Positions 50,386-59,021 of a DNA stretch of 64,000 nucleotides are shown in pieces. The translations under genes and the position numbers were made by a program. The notes beneath the pieces were generated by a model. The model saw nothing but the letters and a program-made list of their open reading frames with translations. It made no database searches and was not told the origin of the DNA. Every line of letters starts with the position of its first letter. Position 1 is the first letter of the stretch. Source of the DNA: Paenibacillus chitinolyticus NBRC 15660 (GTDB lineage Bacteria > Bacillota > Bacilli > Paenibacillales > NBRC-103111); NCBI RefSeq assembly GCF_000739915.1, contig NZ_BBJT01000004.1:558001-622000 (forward strand), written 5' to 3'.

Positions 50386-52128
50386 TTAGTCGTCCTCCCC
50401 CATCAACATCTCGCTGATCGTGCTGCCTTGCGTTACCATCGGGAACACATTCTCGTGCTTGGCAACCACGAAATCGATTAGAACCGGCCCCGGAGTATCC
50501 AGAGCTTCCTGCCAAGCCTTCTGAGCTTCCTCTTTGTTCGTGGCCCGCAGACCCTTCACGCCGTATGCCTCCGCCAGTTTGACGAAGTCCGGGCTTCCTG
50601 CCAGGTCGATGTGGCTGTAGCGATTGTCGTAAATAATTTCCTGCCACTGCCGGACCATGCCGAGCACCTGATTGTTGATGACAACGATTTTGACCGGAAT
50701 GTTGTTGATGGCGCAGATGGCAAGTTCCTGGGAACACATCTGCATGCCGCCGTCTCCGTTGATCGAGACGACCAGCTTATCCGGATTGCCCATTTGCGCT
50801 CCGATGGCGGAAGGGAAACCGAAGCCCATCGTGCCCAGGCCGCCCGAGGAGATCCAGGAGCGCGGATGCTGGAATTTATAGTACTGGGCTACCCACATTT
50901 GGTGCTGGCCGACATCCGTGGTCACAATCGCTTCGCCTTTGGTCGTTTCGTTGATCATCTCGATCACGTACTGAGGCTTCAACACCGTGTCGGAGTCTTT
51001 ATACTTCAGCGGGAAGTTCCGCTTGCTCTCCTGAAGCCGTTCGATCCATTTTTCCGATTTAGCCGGCTTCGCTTTCGTGTTGGCATATTCCAGCACGGAG
51101 CGGATATCTCCGACAACCGGAATGTCCGTCTTCACGTTCTTGCCGATCTCGGCGGGGTCGATGTCGATGTGGGCGATTTTCTTCGCTTTCGGCGCGAAGC
51201 CGTCCAGCTTCATCGTCACCCGGTCGTCGAAGCGGGAGCCGATCGAGATCAGCAGATCCGCATTCTGGATCGCCTGGTTTGCCGTATACGTGCCGTGCAT
51301 GCCCGGCATTCCCACCCACAGTTCGTGAGCGCTTGGGAATCCGCCAAGACCGAGAAGCGTCGTCGTGACCGGAATCTGCGTCTTGTTGATAAACTCCAGC
51401 AGTTCTTTGGATGCGTTGGAGTAAACGACTCCGCCGCCGGCGATGATAAGCGGCTGCTCCGCCTCTTCGATCGCCTTGATCAGCTTCTCTACCTGCAGTT
51501 TGTTCGGATGAACCGTCGGGTTGTACCCGCGGATGTTAACTTCGCTTGCCGGATGGAACATGGCCGTCTGTGCCGATACGTCCTTCGGAATATCGATCAG
51601 TACCGGGCCCTTGCGTCCTGTATTTGCAATGAAGAAGGCCTCGTGAATGATCCGCGGCAGGTCGTTCACATCGCGTACCAGGTAGCTGTGCTTCGTAATC
51701 GGCATCGTGATTCCCGTGATATCCGCTTCCTGGAAAGCATCCGTACCAATCGCCGTCGTCGCCACGTTGCCGGTGATGACAACGAGCGGTACGGAGTCCA
51801 TGAACGCCGTTGCGATTCCGGTTACCAGGTTGGTTGCCCCCGGCCCCGACGTCGCGATGCAAACTCCCACGTTGCCAGTCGATCTCGCATAACCGTCCGC
51901 CGCGTGAATCGCGCCTTGCTCGTGCCGCGTCAGCAGGTGGTTAAAATCGGAGAATCCATGCATGGCGTCGTAAATATAAAGTACCGAGCCTCCGGGATAA
52001 CCGAAGACGCATTCCACACCTTCGAGCACCAGGCTCCGCAGCAAGATTTCCGAACCGTTAATCAGTTCCGGCTTGCGCATCGCTTCCATCAATTCCTCTT
52101 TAGACCTTTTGGCTGTCCCCACATTCAT
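50386..52128 (-). CDS. ilvB: Acetolactate synthase large (catalytic) subunit
   Basis: A 580-residue thiamine-diphosphate enzyme that joins pyruvate with pyruvate or 2-ketobutyrate. Marks are VFGYPGGSVLYIYDAM with the nearby catalytic Glu (LLTRHEQGAIHAADGYAR), the FAD-binding middle domain with SIGSRFDDRVT, and the ThDP motif INGDGGMQMCSQEL near residues 440-455. ATG follows GAGAGGAGG. It is the first gene behind the T-box leader and its promoter. A further ilvB/als gene elsewhere cannot be excluded. Confidence 0.95.
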   Translation of the reverse strand: MNVGTAKRSKEELMEAMRKPELINGSEILLRSLVLEGVECVFGYPGGSVLYIYDAMHGFSDFNHLLTRHEQGAIHAADGYARSTGNVGVCIATSGPGATNLVTGIATAFMDSVPLVVITGNVATTAIGTDAFQEADITGITMPITKHSYLVRDVNDLPRIIHEAFFIANTGRKGPVLIDIPKDVSAQTAMFHPASEVNIRGYNPTVHPNKLQVEKLIKAIEEAEQPLIIAGGGVVYSNASKELLEFINKTQIPVTTTLLGLGGFPSAHELWVGMPGMHGTYTANQAIQNADLLISIGSRFDDRVTMKLDGFAPKAKKIAHIDIDPAEIGKNVKTDIPVVGDIRSVLEYANTKAKPAKSEKWIERLQESKRNFPLKYKDSDTVLKPQYVIEMINETTKGEAIVTTDVGQHQMWVAQYYKFQHPRSWISSGGLGTMGFGFPSAIGAQMGNPDKLVVSINGDGGMQMCSQELAICAINNIPVKIVVINNQVLGMVRQWQEIIYDNRYSHIDLAGSPDFVKLAEAYGVKGLRATNKEEAQKAWQEALDTPGPVLIDFVVAKHENVFPMVTQGSTISEMLMGEDD

Positions 52129-52186
52129 GAGAATCCTCCTCTCGTTTCTTTTCCATTTTTTTTAAAATCAACGCATGGCAGCATGC

Positions 52187-52560
52187 AAAAAACCCCAATC
52201 CTCCCGGCGCCGGATTTCCGGCGTCATACGGGACGAAAGGGGTTTGAATTCTTCCGTGGTACCACCCTAGTTTGTCGTGCGCCTCGCGGCACAGGACCTT
52301 AACAGGTTACATTATGTCAGACATAATGCACACTTGGCACGGTAACGTGTGCCGCTCCGATTCTCCCTAATCACCAAGCGTTAAGGCTTAACCAGCCCGC
52401 TTGCTTTTCAGGAAAACAGCTCCGAGGTGAGCTCGTACAAAGGGATTATGGCGATGGTTTCAGCGTTTCCGATCGCTCTCTGAGCATAAGGGCCCTTATA
52501 ACTTCGTCCTCTTCATAGCCGATTTCTGATGAGTCTTACAATTTAGAATATTGATTTAGA
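52187..52560 (-). promoter_or_regulatory. T-box leader (tRNA-Leu type) of the ilv-leu operon
   Basis: Untranslated leader that senses uncharged tRNA. The T-box word AGGGTGGTACCACGG is at 52268-52254 (minus strand). Stem I elements GATGAAGAGGA-like, AGAGAGC and CGCTGAAA are visible near 52520-52455. A specifier loop around GAGCTCACC places CTC (leucine) at 52431-52429. The intrinsic terminator spans about 52244-52187 (AACCCC / GGGGTT around a GC-rich middle, then TTTTTT). Confidence 0.9.
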
Positions 52561-52564
52561 GATA

Positions 52565-52593
52565 ATTATATGCACGCCGCTCTCTATAGTCAA
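52565..52593 (-). promoter_or_regulatory. Promoter of the T-box controlled ilv-leu operon
   Basis: Read leftward: TTGACT (52593-52588), 17-bp spacer, TATAAT (52570-52565), immediately ahead of the leader. Confidence 0.85.
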
Positions 52594-52640
52594 CAACTTT
52601 TCTTTAAAATAATTGTAAGACCCATTTACAAGCTCTGACA

Positions 52641-52681
52641 AAAAAAGAATCGCCATACGCAGTTATCACGCATGACGATTC
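52641..52681 (-). terminator. Terminator of the infC-rpmI-rplT operon
   Basis: GAATCG-CAT-CG pairs with CG-ATG-CGATTC (52647-52659, 52669-52681, two mismatches); read leftward it ends in six T, 14 nt past the rplT stop. Confidence 0.8.
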
Positions 52682-52694
52682 GGAAAACGCCGGT

Positions 52695-53054
52695 TTAGGC
52701 GTTCACTTTTTGCTTGGCAGCCGTTGCCAGATCAGCGAAGCCTTTAGCATCGTTGACAGCCAGATCAGCCAGGATTTTACGGTTAACTTCGATACCGGCC
52801 AGTTTCAGACCATGCATCAGTTTGCTGTAGCTAAGTCCGTTTACGCGAGCAGCCGCGTTAATACGCACGATCCACAGTCTGCGGAAATCGCGTTTTTTCG
52901 TACGACGGTCACGGTATGCGTAAAACAGGGATTTCATTACCTGCTCATTAGCTGTTTTAAACAGACGGTGTTTGGAACCGAAATAACCTTTTGCGAGTTT
53001 CAGAACTTTTTTATGACGACGACGGGATGTGAATCCGCCCTTGACTCTTGCCAT
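52695..53054 (-). CDS. rplT: Ribosomal protein L20
   Basis: 119 residues, the standard length, with [24 protein letters not shown] and [13 protein letters not shown] 50S assembly protein that binds 23S rRNA. In Firmicutes it also represses its own operon by causing early termination in the infC leader. Last gene of infC-rpmI-rplT, ended by the terminator at 52641-52681. Confidence 0.98.
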   Translation of the reverse strand: MARVKGGFTSRRRHKKVLKLAKGYFGSKHRLFKTANEQVMKSLFYAYRDRRTKKRDFRRLWIVRINAAARVNGLSYSKLMHGLKLAGIEVNRKILADLAVNDAKGFADLATAAKQKVNA

Positions 53055-53098
53055 AATGATGACCTCCTAAACGATTTTGGGTAATGGAAACGAAGTGA

Positions 53099-53299
53099 TT
53101 ACTTAATTTGTGCAAGACCTTGCTTCAGGCGTCTAACATCGCCAGGAGCCATAACCGGGTTTGTAGCGAGTACGCGCTTTTGACGGCCGGATTTGCCGCT
53201 GAGCAGGTGGTTTCTGTAAGCTTTGTATCTTTTCACTTTACCGGTACCGGTAATTTTAAAACGGCCTTTCAAGCTGCTGTGGGTTTTCATCTTAGGCAT
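53099..53299 (-). CDS. rpmI: Ribosomal protein L35
   Basis: 66 residues, standard length and sequence: MPKMKTHSSLKGRFKITGTG at the start and DVRRLKQGLA at the end. Small basic 50S protein; sits between infC and rplT as in nearly all bacteria. Confidence 0.98.
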   Translation of the reverse strand: MPKMKTHSSLKGRFKITGTGKVKRYKAYRNHLLSGKSGRQKRVLATNPVMAPGDVRRLKQGLAQIK

Positions 53300-53359
53300 C
53301 TGGAAGTCCTCCTCAAATAAAATTCATAGGCAGGGCGCGTTTACACGCGCCCAGAAATT

Positions 53360-53875
53360 TTAGGTTGTTACTTTCGGTGTCAAGATCATGATCATGCTGC
53401 GTCCTTCGAGCTTAGGAGCACGCTCCATGCTGGAGATCTCCTCGGTTTCGGCTGCAAGACGCTGCAGTACTTTTCTTCCGTTCTCGGCGTGAGCAATCTC
53501 ACGGCCGCGGAAACGGACGGAAGCTTTCACTTTGTCACCGTCGTTCAAAAATTTAACCGCATTGCGCAGCTTCGTTTGGAAATCATGCTCGTCGATCGTA
53601 GCGCTCAGGCGAATTTCTTTGATGTCCACGATTTTCTGATTCTTGCGGGCTTCTTTTTCTTTCTTCTGCATTTCGTAACGGTATTTCCCATAGTCCATGA
53701 TGCGGCATACCGGCGGTTTAGCCGTTGGCGCTACGTTCACCAGATCCAAGTTGGCGTCAATCGCCATTTGGAGCGCTTCACGAATCGGTTTAATGCCGAG
53801 CTGTTCGCTGTCGGGCCCGATCAAACGGACTTCTTTCGCGCGAATCTCATCGTTAACCATGTGATCTTTACTAAT
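53360..53875 (-). CDS. infC: Translation initiation factor IF-3 (ATT start)
   Basis: About 171 residues. It binds the 30S subunit and checks the start codon and initiator tRNA. N-terminal domain MVNDEIRAKEVRLI, linker KYRYEMQKKEKEARKNQK, C-terminal domain KEIRLSATIDEHDF. The open frame runs upstream to 53971, but the best ribosome site GGAGGTGG lies 5-8 nt before an ATT codon at 53875 (ATT AGT AAA GAT CAC). ATT is the well-known unusual infC start through which IF-3 limits its own translation. Residues upstream of it are encoded by the leader hairpin and are not protein-like. First gene of the operon with rpmI and rplT. Confidence 0.95.
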   Translation of the reverse strand: MSKDHMVNDEIRAKEVRLIGPDSEQLGIKPIREALQMAIDANLDLVNVAPTAKPPVCRIMDYGKYRYEMQKKEKEARKNQKIVDIKEIRLSATIDEHDFQTKLRNAVKFLNDGDKVKASVRFRGREIAHAENGRKVLQRLAAETEEISSMERAPKLEGRSMIMILTPKVTT

Positions 53876-54075
53876 ATTCTCCACCTCCAACCATTGTTTC
53901 CAAGCTTGTTGCCAGGATATAAAAAGGGGATGCAGGCTAACAGCCCACATCCCCACGGTTCGTTTGTTCACACAAAAACAAAACGTTGACGTTATTCATC
54001 GTAACCAGCCGACGGAATCGGTCAGGTGAGAAGCGGGCGCCTCTTCTTTCAAAGATATGCAGTTTTTCAATCACT
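53876..54075 (-). promoter_or_regulatory. L20-type leader with attenuator upstream of infC
   Basis: About 200 nt of transcribed leader. A terminator hairpin (GGGGATG / CATCCCC, 53926-53932 with 53948-53954, inner GGCTG loop) is followed, read leftward, by TTTTTATAT and stands just ahead of the infC ribosome site. By position and form it matches the Firmicute L20 leader in which L20 binding promotes termination. Confidence 0.75.
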
Positions 54076-54081
54076 CGTACC

Positions 54082-54110
54082 ACTATACCACTCCGGAGAA
54101 GACAAGTCAA
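54082..54110 (-). promoter_or_regulatory. Promoter of the infC operon
   Basis: Read leftward: TTGACT (54110-54105), 17-bp spacer, TATAGT (54087-54082). Confidence 0.8.
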
Positions 54111-54133
54111 CTTTATTCTGCTCCTCCCGTAAG

Positions 54134-55363
54134 TTAGCTGACCTGCTTGCTCTGCACTTCTTCCAGGCGGATAACACGCGTATGCTTCGTATGGCTCCAC
54201 TGCTTGTTGTTCTGCGTGAAGAACGCGTACACGGTAATAGGCCACCAGGACAGCATGAAGATCGGATACGCGATCAGGTACTTGTATGTCTTGCCGGACG
54301 CCTTCTCGATAAACAGCGAGATCGGCAGCATCACATAAATCGAGATGGCCAGGACGTTGACAATCGGAGCCAATTCGTACAGATTCATGTCCGTTCCGCC
54401 CGGCACGATGGCTTTGATCCAAATCGCCACGCTCAGGATGGAACCGAAGAAATAGTTATATACGTTAGCCGAATAGAAAGCGGCGTCGATTTTGGTCCAG
54501 CTGCGCTCTTTAAGTCCCTGCCACAGAAGCGGGAACAGATAGCGGCGGCAGACGTCGAAGTGTCCCTGCATCCAGCGCAGGCGCTGTTTGACGGACGCTC
54601 TGAACGTCAGCGGCTTTTCGTCGTAGACTTTCGCGTAGTAGTTCATCGTCGGCTTGATGCCGAGTTTGACGCAGCGCATCGAAAACTCAAGGTCTTCGAC
54701 GAGGCTCGTCGCGCCCCAGCCGATCTGCTTCAGCAAGTTCGACTCAAAGCACATGCCTGTACCGCCAAGATAGTTGGCAAGGCCCAGATTCGTACGCGGA
54801 ACCTGCCAGAAGCGGTTCGCGAAATAATACGAAATGGCGTAGGAAGCGGTAACCCAGGAATCGTTCGGATTCTTGGTGTCCAGATAAGCCTGGATCACTT
54901 GGGAGCCGCTGCACAGGTCGTCGTTCATGTGACGCAGGTAGTCGTGACCGACCAGGTTGTCGGCGTCAAACATGACGACGGCGTCATACTGGCGCGGACG
55001 CTTCCACAGCTCTTTGAGCATCCATTCGATGGCGTACCCTTTGCCCCGCAGATTCGGGTTGTTGCGCTCGCACGCATACAGTCCGTGGCTGCGCACAATA
55101 TCGGCGGTGCTGTCCGTACAGTTGTCGCAAATGACGAAAACGTCGTACAGCTCTTTCGGGTAGTCGAGCTGCTTCAGGTTCTCGAGCAAGGCCCCTACTA
55201 CTTCTTCTTCGTTATGCGCCGCTACCAGAACTGCGAATGATTTCTGCGGCGGATGCTGCGTTTTCTTTTTCGGACGCTTCCAGCCAAAGAATGTTAGAAA
55301 CAACTGATAAGCCCCGAATAACACCAATACAATTTGCAAGACCAGCAAAATTGTATCCAGCAT
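54134..55363 (-). CDS. Membrane-bound processive family 2 glycosyltransferase
   Basis: A 409-residue integral membrane enzyme. One N-terminal helix (LDTILLVLQIVLVLFGAYQL), a GT-A domain with VLVAAHNEEEVVG, VMFDADN (DxD) and LVEDLEFSMRC (the ED acid), then the QRLRWMQGH motif (Q-x-x-R-W) of processive enzymes, and three or four C-terminal helices. It belongs with N-acetylglucosaminyltransferase/cellulose-synthase-like enzymes that make surface polysaccharides. ATG has AAAAGGGGGG. The product is unknown. Its promoter may be up to about 350 nt upstream, leaving a long leader. Confidence 0.87.
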   Translation of the reverse strand: MLDTILLVLQIVLVLFGAYQLFLTFFGWKRPKKKTQHPPQKSFAVLVAAHNEEEVVGALLENLKQLDYPKELYDVFVICDNCTDSTADIVRSHGLYACERNNPNLRGKGYAIEWMLKELWKRPRQYDAVVMFDADNLVGHDYLRHMNDDLCSGSQVIQAYLDTKNPNDSWVTASYAISYYFANRFWQVPRTNLGLANYLGGTGMCFESNLLKQIGWGATSLVEDLEFSMRCVKLGIKPTMNYYAKVYDEKPLTFRASVKQRLRWMQGHFDVCRRYLFPLLWQGLKERSWTKIDAAFYSANVYNYFFGSILSVAIWIKAIVPGGTDMNLYELAPIVNVLAISIYVMLPISLFIEKASGKTYKYLIAYPIFMLSWWPITVYAFFTQNNKQWSHTKHTRVIRLEEVQSKQVS

Positions 55364-55491
55364 CGTAAACCCCCCTTTTAATGTTCACAACAAAGTCTGT
55401 TTTTATATTTATCGCTTTGTATGTAACCCATTTTGTTCCACTTGAAGCCATTGTAATCATTTTTTTGCAGAAGCCAATGCAATCGTTCTTG

Positions 55492-55520
55492 ATTGTGACG
55501 GGTTTCCATGCTTTTGTCAA
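55492..55520 (-). promoter_or_regulatory. Possible nearer promoter for the membrane glycosyltransferase
   Basis: Read leftward: TTGACA (55520-55515), 17-bp spacer, CACAAT (55497-55492). Good -35, weaker -10. Confidence 0.45.
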
Positions 55521-55535
55521 AACCCTATTAATGGA

Positions 55536-55667
55536 CTATTTGGTCGGTTCGAACATTTTAGCGCGAAAAGACCCCAGTAAAGTAATCGGCGCTCGTTCTC
55601 GTGTGCGATTGCGGCTTCTTCCCCCGGTTTTCTGCTTTTTTGTGACTTTGGCCTCTATAAAATCCAT
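55536..55667 (-). CDS. Possible small basic peptide gene
   Basis: A 43-residue open frame starting MDFIEAKVTKKQ and ending FEPTK, very rich in Lys and Arg in the middle (GGRSRNRTRERAP). It lies about 50 nt downstream of a good promoter (55749-55721) and its ATG follows AAAGG at 9 nt. No family is recognised. It could instead be part of a long untranslated leader of the glycosyltransferase. Confidence 0.3.
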   Translation of the reverse strand: MDFIEAKVTKKQKTGGRSRNRTRERAPITLLGSFRAKMFEPTK

Positions 55668-55720
55668 GTTTGCCGGCCTTTTTTTGGTTTTAATTTGCGG
55701 CGGGCCGGGCCGTCTGCTCC

Positions 55721-55749
55721 ATTATAATCGAGGCGCAGGGCCAAAACAA
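55721..55749 (-). promoter_or_regulatory. SigA-type promoter in the gap upstream of the membrane glycosyltransferase
   Basis: Read leftward: TTGTTT (55749-55744), 17-bp spacer, TATAAT (55726-55721), about 360 nt before the glycosyltransferase start. Confidence 0.6.
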
Positions 55750-55776
55750 CTTGGACGGACTATCCCGGCGCGGCGC

Positions 55777-56949
55777 TTATTTCACGATGCCTGCCGCCCT
55801 TCGGGCTCCGCCGCCGGCGTCTCCCGCAACCTCCCTATAGCTTTCGTAGAGAGTTGCGAAAATTGAGTCCCAACTCCTGGTAAGCGCGTGCGAACGGCCC
55901 TCAAGCGCCAGTTTTCGACGCAGTTCGGGGGCTTCGTAAAGCCTTTGCACCGCCGCGGCCAACGCGGACGCATCGTCAGGCGGACAAAGCAGGCCGGTAT
56001 TCCCATGCCTGACGTTATCCGCCACTCCGCCGGCGTTCACACCGACGACGGCCGTTCCGGACGCCATCGCCTCCAGCACCACGTTGCCGAACGTTTCCGA
56101 GGCGGACGGGAACACGAATACGTCGGCGGCCGCGTAGAGTTCCGCCAGCTCCCTGCCCTCCACGAAGCCGCAGAAGCGGACGTCCGGGTACGGGGCAAGC
56201 CGCTTCTCCAGCTCCGCCCGCATGGGGCCGTCTCCCGCAAGGATCAGCGCGCATTTCGAGCGGAAGGCTTCGGGCAGATTGGCGAAGGCGCGCACCAGCG
56301 CATCCAAACCTTTTTCGGGCGCGAGACGTCCTACATATAGTAATACGAACTTGCCGGGCAAAAGGTTGTGCTTGTTCAAAACTTTCCGCCTATCCGTATG
56401 CGGGCGGAATTCGGCCGTATCGATGCCCCGCCCCCATAATTCGATACCTGTCAGCCCTTTTGTATGGAGTATTTCACCGGTCGAAGGCGAGGGTACATAT
56501 ATTTTTACACAGTTTTGATGAAACCAAAGCAGATATTTCCAGAGCATCGGCTCCATCCATTGAAGACGGTAATGGGCCAAATACTGGTCGAAATGCGTGT
56601 GATAGGAGGCGACCAGGGGGATGCGGTGCTTTTTCCCGTAGTGGAGGCCCGTCAGGCCGAGGTTAAACGGCGTCGCCAGATGGATGAGGGTCGGGCGGAA
56701 TTCCTTAAGCATCCTGCCGACCAACAAGGGATTGGGTATCGCCATCCTGCAATCCGGATACAATGAGAAAGGAATGCTGTAAAATCGTTCCACACTCCGG
56801 ATGCCCGAAGTTCCGGCCTCTCCGGCCGCAGGCGCAAATACGCGGCACACCGCTCCGCGGGATTCCAGGTAGCGGACCCAGCGTCCCAGCGTTTTGGCGA
56901 CCCCGTTGACATCGGGAAGAAACGTATCCGTAAATAACGCGACTCTCAT
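55777..56949 (-). CDS. GT4-family glycosyltransferase
   Basis: A 390-residue GT-B enzyme. The N-terminal half starts MRVALFTDTFLPDVNGVAKTL; the C-terminal half has LYVGRLAPEKGLDALV, ILAGDGPMRAELE and SASETFGNVVLEAMASG (E-x7-E). This is the group of alpha-glycosyltransferases that add mannose or glucose to lipids or polysaccharides. The frame opens at 57072, but ATG 56949 follows GGAGGG and begins at the conserved N-terminus. Divergent to a PAP2 phosphatase and a UgtP-like enzyme, so a part in glycolipid synthesis is inferred. Confidence 0.87.
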   Translation of the reverse strand: MRVALFTDTFLPDVNGVAKTLGRWVRYLESRGAVCRVFAPAAGEAGTSGIRSVERFYSIPFSLYPDCRMAIPNPLLVGRMLKEFRPTLIHLATPFNLGLTGLHYGKKHRIPLVASYHTHFDQYLAHYRLQWMEPMLWKYLLWFHQNCVKIYVPSPSTGEILHTKGLTGIELWGRGIDTAEFRPHTDRRKVLNKHNLLPGKFVLLYVGRLAPEKGLDALVRAFANLPEAFRSKCALILAGDGPMRAELEKRLAPYPDVRFCGFVEGRELAELYAAADVFVFPSASETFGNVVLEAMASGTAVVGVNAGGVADNVRHGNTGLLCPPDDASALAAAVQRLYEAPELRRKLALEGRSHALTRSWDSIFATLYESYREVAGDAGGGARRAAGIVK

Positions 56950-57212
56950 AAGACAGCCCTCCGTTTCCACAGCTCGGATGACCTCCCGGAAAGTGCAATC
57001 CGCTGCGCTCCGAGAAGTTTCTCTTCTCGATTGTATAGGGCGTTTGTTAACGAGAGAGCTTTGAAAAGTCATAACCCGGTTAATAAGTTGTAAATATCCG
57101 GCGTCGGCCTCCGTTGATACTGCGCTAACAAAATGCTTTTATACTGAAGGTGTCCGAGGGAATTCCTCGTCAAAATAAGAAACGAAGAAAATCCATGAAA
57201 AATTAAACCTTT

Positions 57213-57246
57213 CTTAAGAATTAGCACTCGTTCTCCTTAAGAATTA
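57213..57246. repeat. Direct repeat upstream of the PAP2 gene
   Basis: CTTAAGAATTA occurs at 57213-57223 and 57236-57246, 23 bp apart (about two helical turns), followed by an inverted repeat AGCTAA-N7-TTAGCT (57249-57267). Spacing fits a regulator-binding site of unknown identity. The rest of 56950-57288 is gene-free. Confidence 0.5.
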
Positions 57247-57288
57247 ACAGCTAAACTACCGTTAGCTAACAGGGAAGGAGGCATCATC

Positions 57289-57816
57289 ATGAGCAAAGTC
57301 GTTCATTGGATGCACCGGCACGAAACACGCATGTTTCTCTATGTCAACCAGCGGTTCCGGCACACCATACTGGATGGTATTCTCGGGACGCTTACTCATC
57401 TCGGGGGAGCGACCGCAACCATTGCGGTCACACTGCTCTTGTCCCTATTCGGAAAAGGAGTCTGGCAGATTGCCGGCATCCAGGCGCTTGCCGCCCTTGC
57501 GATAAGCCATATTCCGGTAGCCATCGTCAAAAAGCTGTATCCTCGCAGACGCCCGTATCTGGTTGTGCCCAATACGAGAACCGGCCGAAAGCCGCTGCAG
57601 GACCACAGCTTTCCGTCCGGACACACGACGGCCATTTTCTCCGTGATCGTCCCGTTTGTGGCCCATATGCCCGTTCTCGGTTTCGTCCTCATTCCGCTCG
57701 CCCTGCTGGTCGCTCTGTCCCGCATGTACCTCGGGCTTCATTATCCCAGCGATTGCCTGGCCGGCGCGGTAATCGGCTCGGGAGCGGCTGCTGCCTCCGT
57801 TGCGCTGTGGCCTTGA
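57289..57816 (+). CDS. PAP2-family membrane phosphatase
   Basis: A 175-residue lipid phosphatase with about five membrane helices. All three PAP2 motifs are present: KKLYPRRRPYL (K-x6-RP), FPSGHTT (PSGH) and SRMYLGLHYPSD (SR-x5-H-x3-D). Likely substrates are phosphatidic acid or undecaprenyl/phosphatidylglycerol phosphates. ATG follows GGAAGGAGG. It is 55 bp ahead of a UgtP-like glycosyltransferase on the same strand; dephosphorylating phosphatidic acid would supply diacylglycerol to that enzyme (inference). Confidence 0.88.
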   Translation: MSKVVHWMHRHETRMFLYVNQRFRHTILDGILGTLTHLGGATATIAVTLLLSLFGKGVWQIAGIQALAALAISHIPVAIVKKLYPRRRPYLVVPNTRTGRKPLQDHSFPSGHTTAIFSVIVPFVAHMPVLGFVLIPLALLVALSRMYLGLHYPSDCLAGAVIGSGAAAASVALWP

Positions 57817-57871
57817 ATTGAGTATGGTAATAGGATGGAAATTCATGGATAAGAAGGAAAGGTGAATAGAC

Positions 57872-59008
57872 TTGCGCAAAAAAAGAGTACTGCTGTTATC
57901 CGAAGGCTTCGGTGCCGGACATACCCAGGCCGCTTACGCCCTTTCCGAAAATATGCGGCAGCTGTATCCAGGCATCCAGACGCGCGTTCTGGAACTCGGC
58001 GCTTTCCTTCACCCAACATTAGCCAGATGGATTTTTTCCGCCTATCGTAAAACGCTTCATTCCCAGCCGAAATTATACGGAAAGCTTTATCGCTTCCAAT
58101 ACAAAAAGTCATTGAATCCCATCACGCAAATGGCGCTTCACCGAATTTTTTACGCCCAGACGGCCCAGATCATCACTCAACTGCGTCCGGACGCCATCGT
58201 CTGCACGCACCCGTTCCCCAGCATCGTCGTATCCCGTCTGAAACGGGCCGGACTGTCTGTGCCTTTATGCACGGTCATAACGGACTATGACGTGCACGGC
58301 ACCTGGATTTCGCCGGAAGTCAACAAATATCTCGTGTCTTCCGACAAAGTCAAAACCAAGCTGCTCCACCGCGGAGTGGCCGGCGACAAGATCGAAATCA
58401 CCGGTATTCCGGTGCATCCCGGTTTCCGACAGCCTCACGACAAGACGGAAATACGCCACCGGTTCGAGCTGGCCTCCATTCCTACGGTGCTCGTCATGGG
58501 AGGGGGCTGGGGACTCATCGGGGGCGACACCGTGCTTGACGAAATGCTCCGCTGGCGCGACCGGGTCCAGCTTATTTTCTGCTTCGGCAGCAATCAGAAG
58601 GCATTGGCGAAATGCCAGGAGGACCCGCGGTTCCTTCATCCCCACGTGAAGCTGCTCGGCTTTACGAACGAAGTCGACAAGCTGATGGAAGTTTCGGATC
58701 TGCTGGTGACCAAGCCGGGCGGAATGACCTGCACGGAAGGCCTGGCCAAAGGCATTCCGATGCTCTTTCACAAGCCTATCCCGGGACAGGAAGAGGAAAA
58801 TCTGCTGTTTTTCACGGAAAACGGCTTCGGGGAATCCATTTTGTCGGAAGAAACCATCCGCTTGTGGTTCAAAGGGTTGTCGGAACGCGGAAACGAAATG
58901 CGGCGGATGCGGGAAGATATCCGGGAAAGCTGCCGCAATATGTTCCAGACGGACTACTCTCAAGTCATCATGACGCTTATACACAAAGAAGAACAGCAGT
59001 CCGTTTAG
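57872..59008 (+). CDS. UgtP/MGDG-synthase-like diacylglycerol glycosyltransferase
   Basis: A 378-residue GT28-type enzyme that would transfer a hexose from a nucleotide sugar to diacylglycerol. Marks are SEGFGAGHTQAAYAL at the N-terminus (MGDG synthase domain), VITDYDVHGTWI, VMGGGWGLIGGD and LLVTKPGGMTCTEGLAKGIPM. Such glycolipids serve as membrane lipids and lipoteichoic-acid anchors. Start TTG 57872 is 7 nt after AAAGGTG. Its stop overlaps the convergent trmB stop, and the terminator stem encodes its last residues. Confidence 0.85.
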   Translation: MRKKRVLLLSEGFGAGHTQAAYALSENMRQLYPGIQTRVLELGAFLHPTLARWIFSAYRKTLHSQPKLYGKLYRFQYKKSLNPITQMALHRIFYAQTAQIITQLRPDAIVCTHPFPSIVVSRLKRAGLSVPLCTVITDYDVHGTWISPEVNKYLVSSDKVKTKLLHRGVAGDKIEITGIPVHPGFRQPHDKTEIRHRFELASIPTVLVMGGGWGLIGGDTVLDEMLRWRDRVQLIFCFGSNQKALAKCQEDPRFLHPHVKLLGFTNEVDKLMEVSDLLVTKPGGMTCTEGLAKGIPMLFHKPIPGQEEENLLFFTENGFGESILSEETIRLWFKGLSERGNEMRRMREDIRESCRNMFQTDYSQVIMTLIHKEEQQSV

Positions 59009-59021
59009 GACTGCTGTTCTT
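58989..59021. terminator. Bidirectional terminator inside two convergent gene ends
   Basis: Perfect 14-bp stem AAGAACAGCAGTCC / GGACTGCTGTTCTT (58989-59002, 59008-59021). Both stop codons lie in its 5-nt loop or edge (TTAG at 59005-59008), so each arm encodes a C-terminus. Confidence 0.85.
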
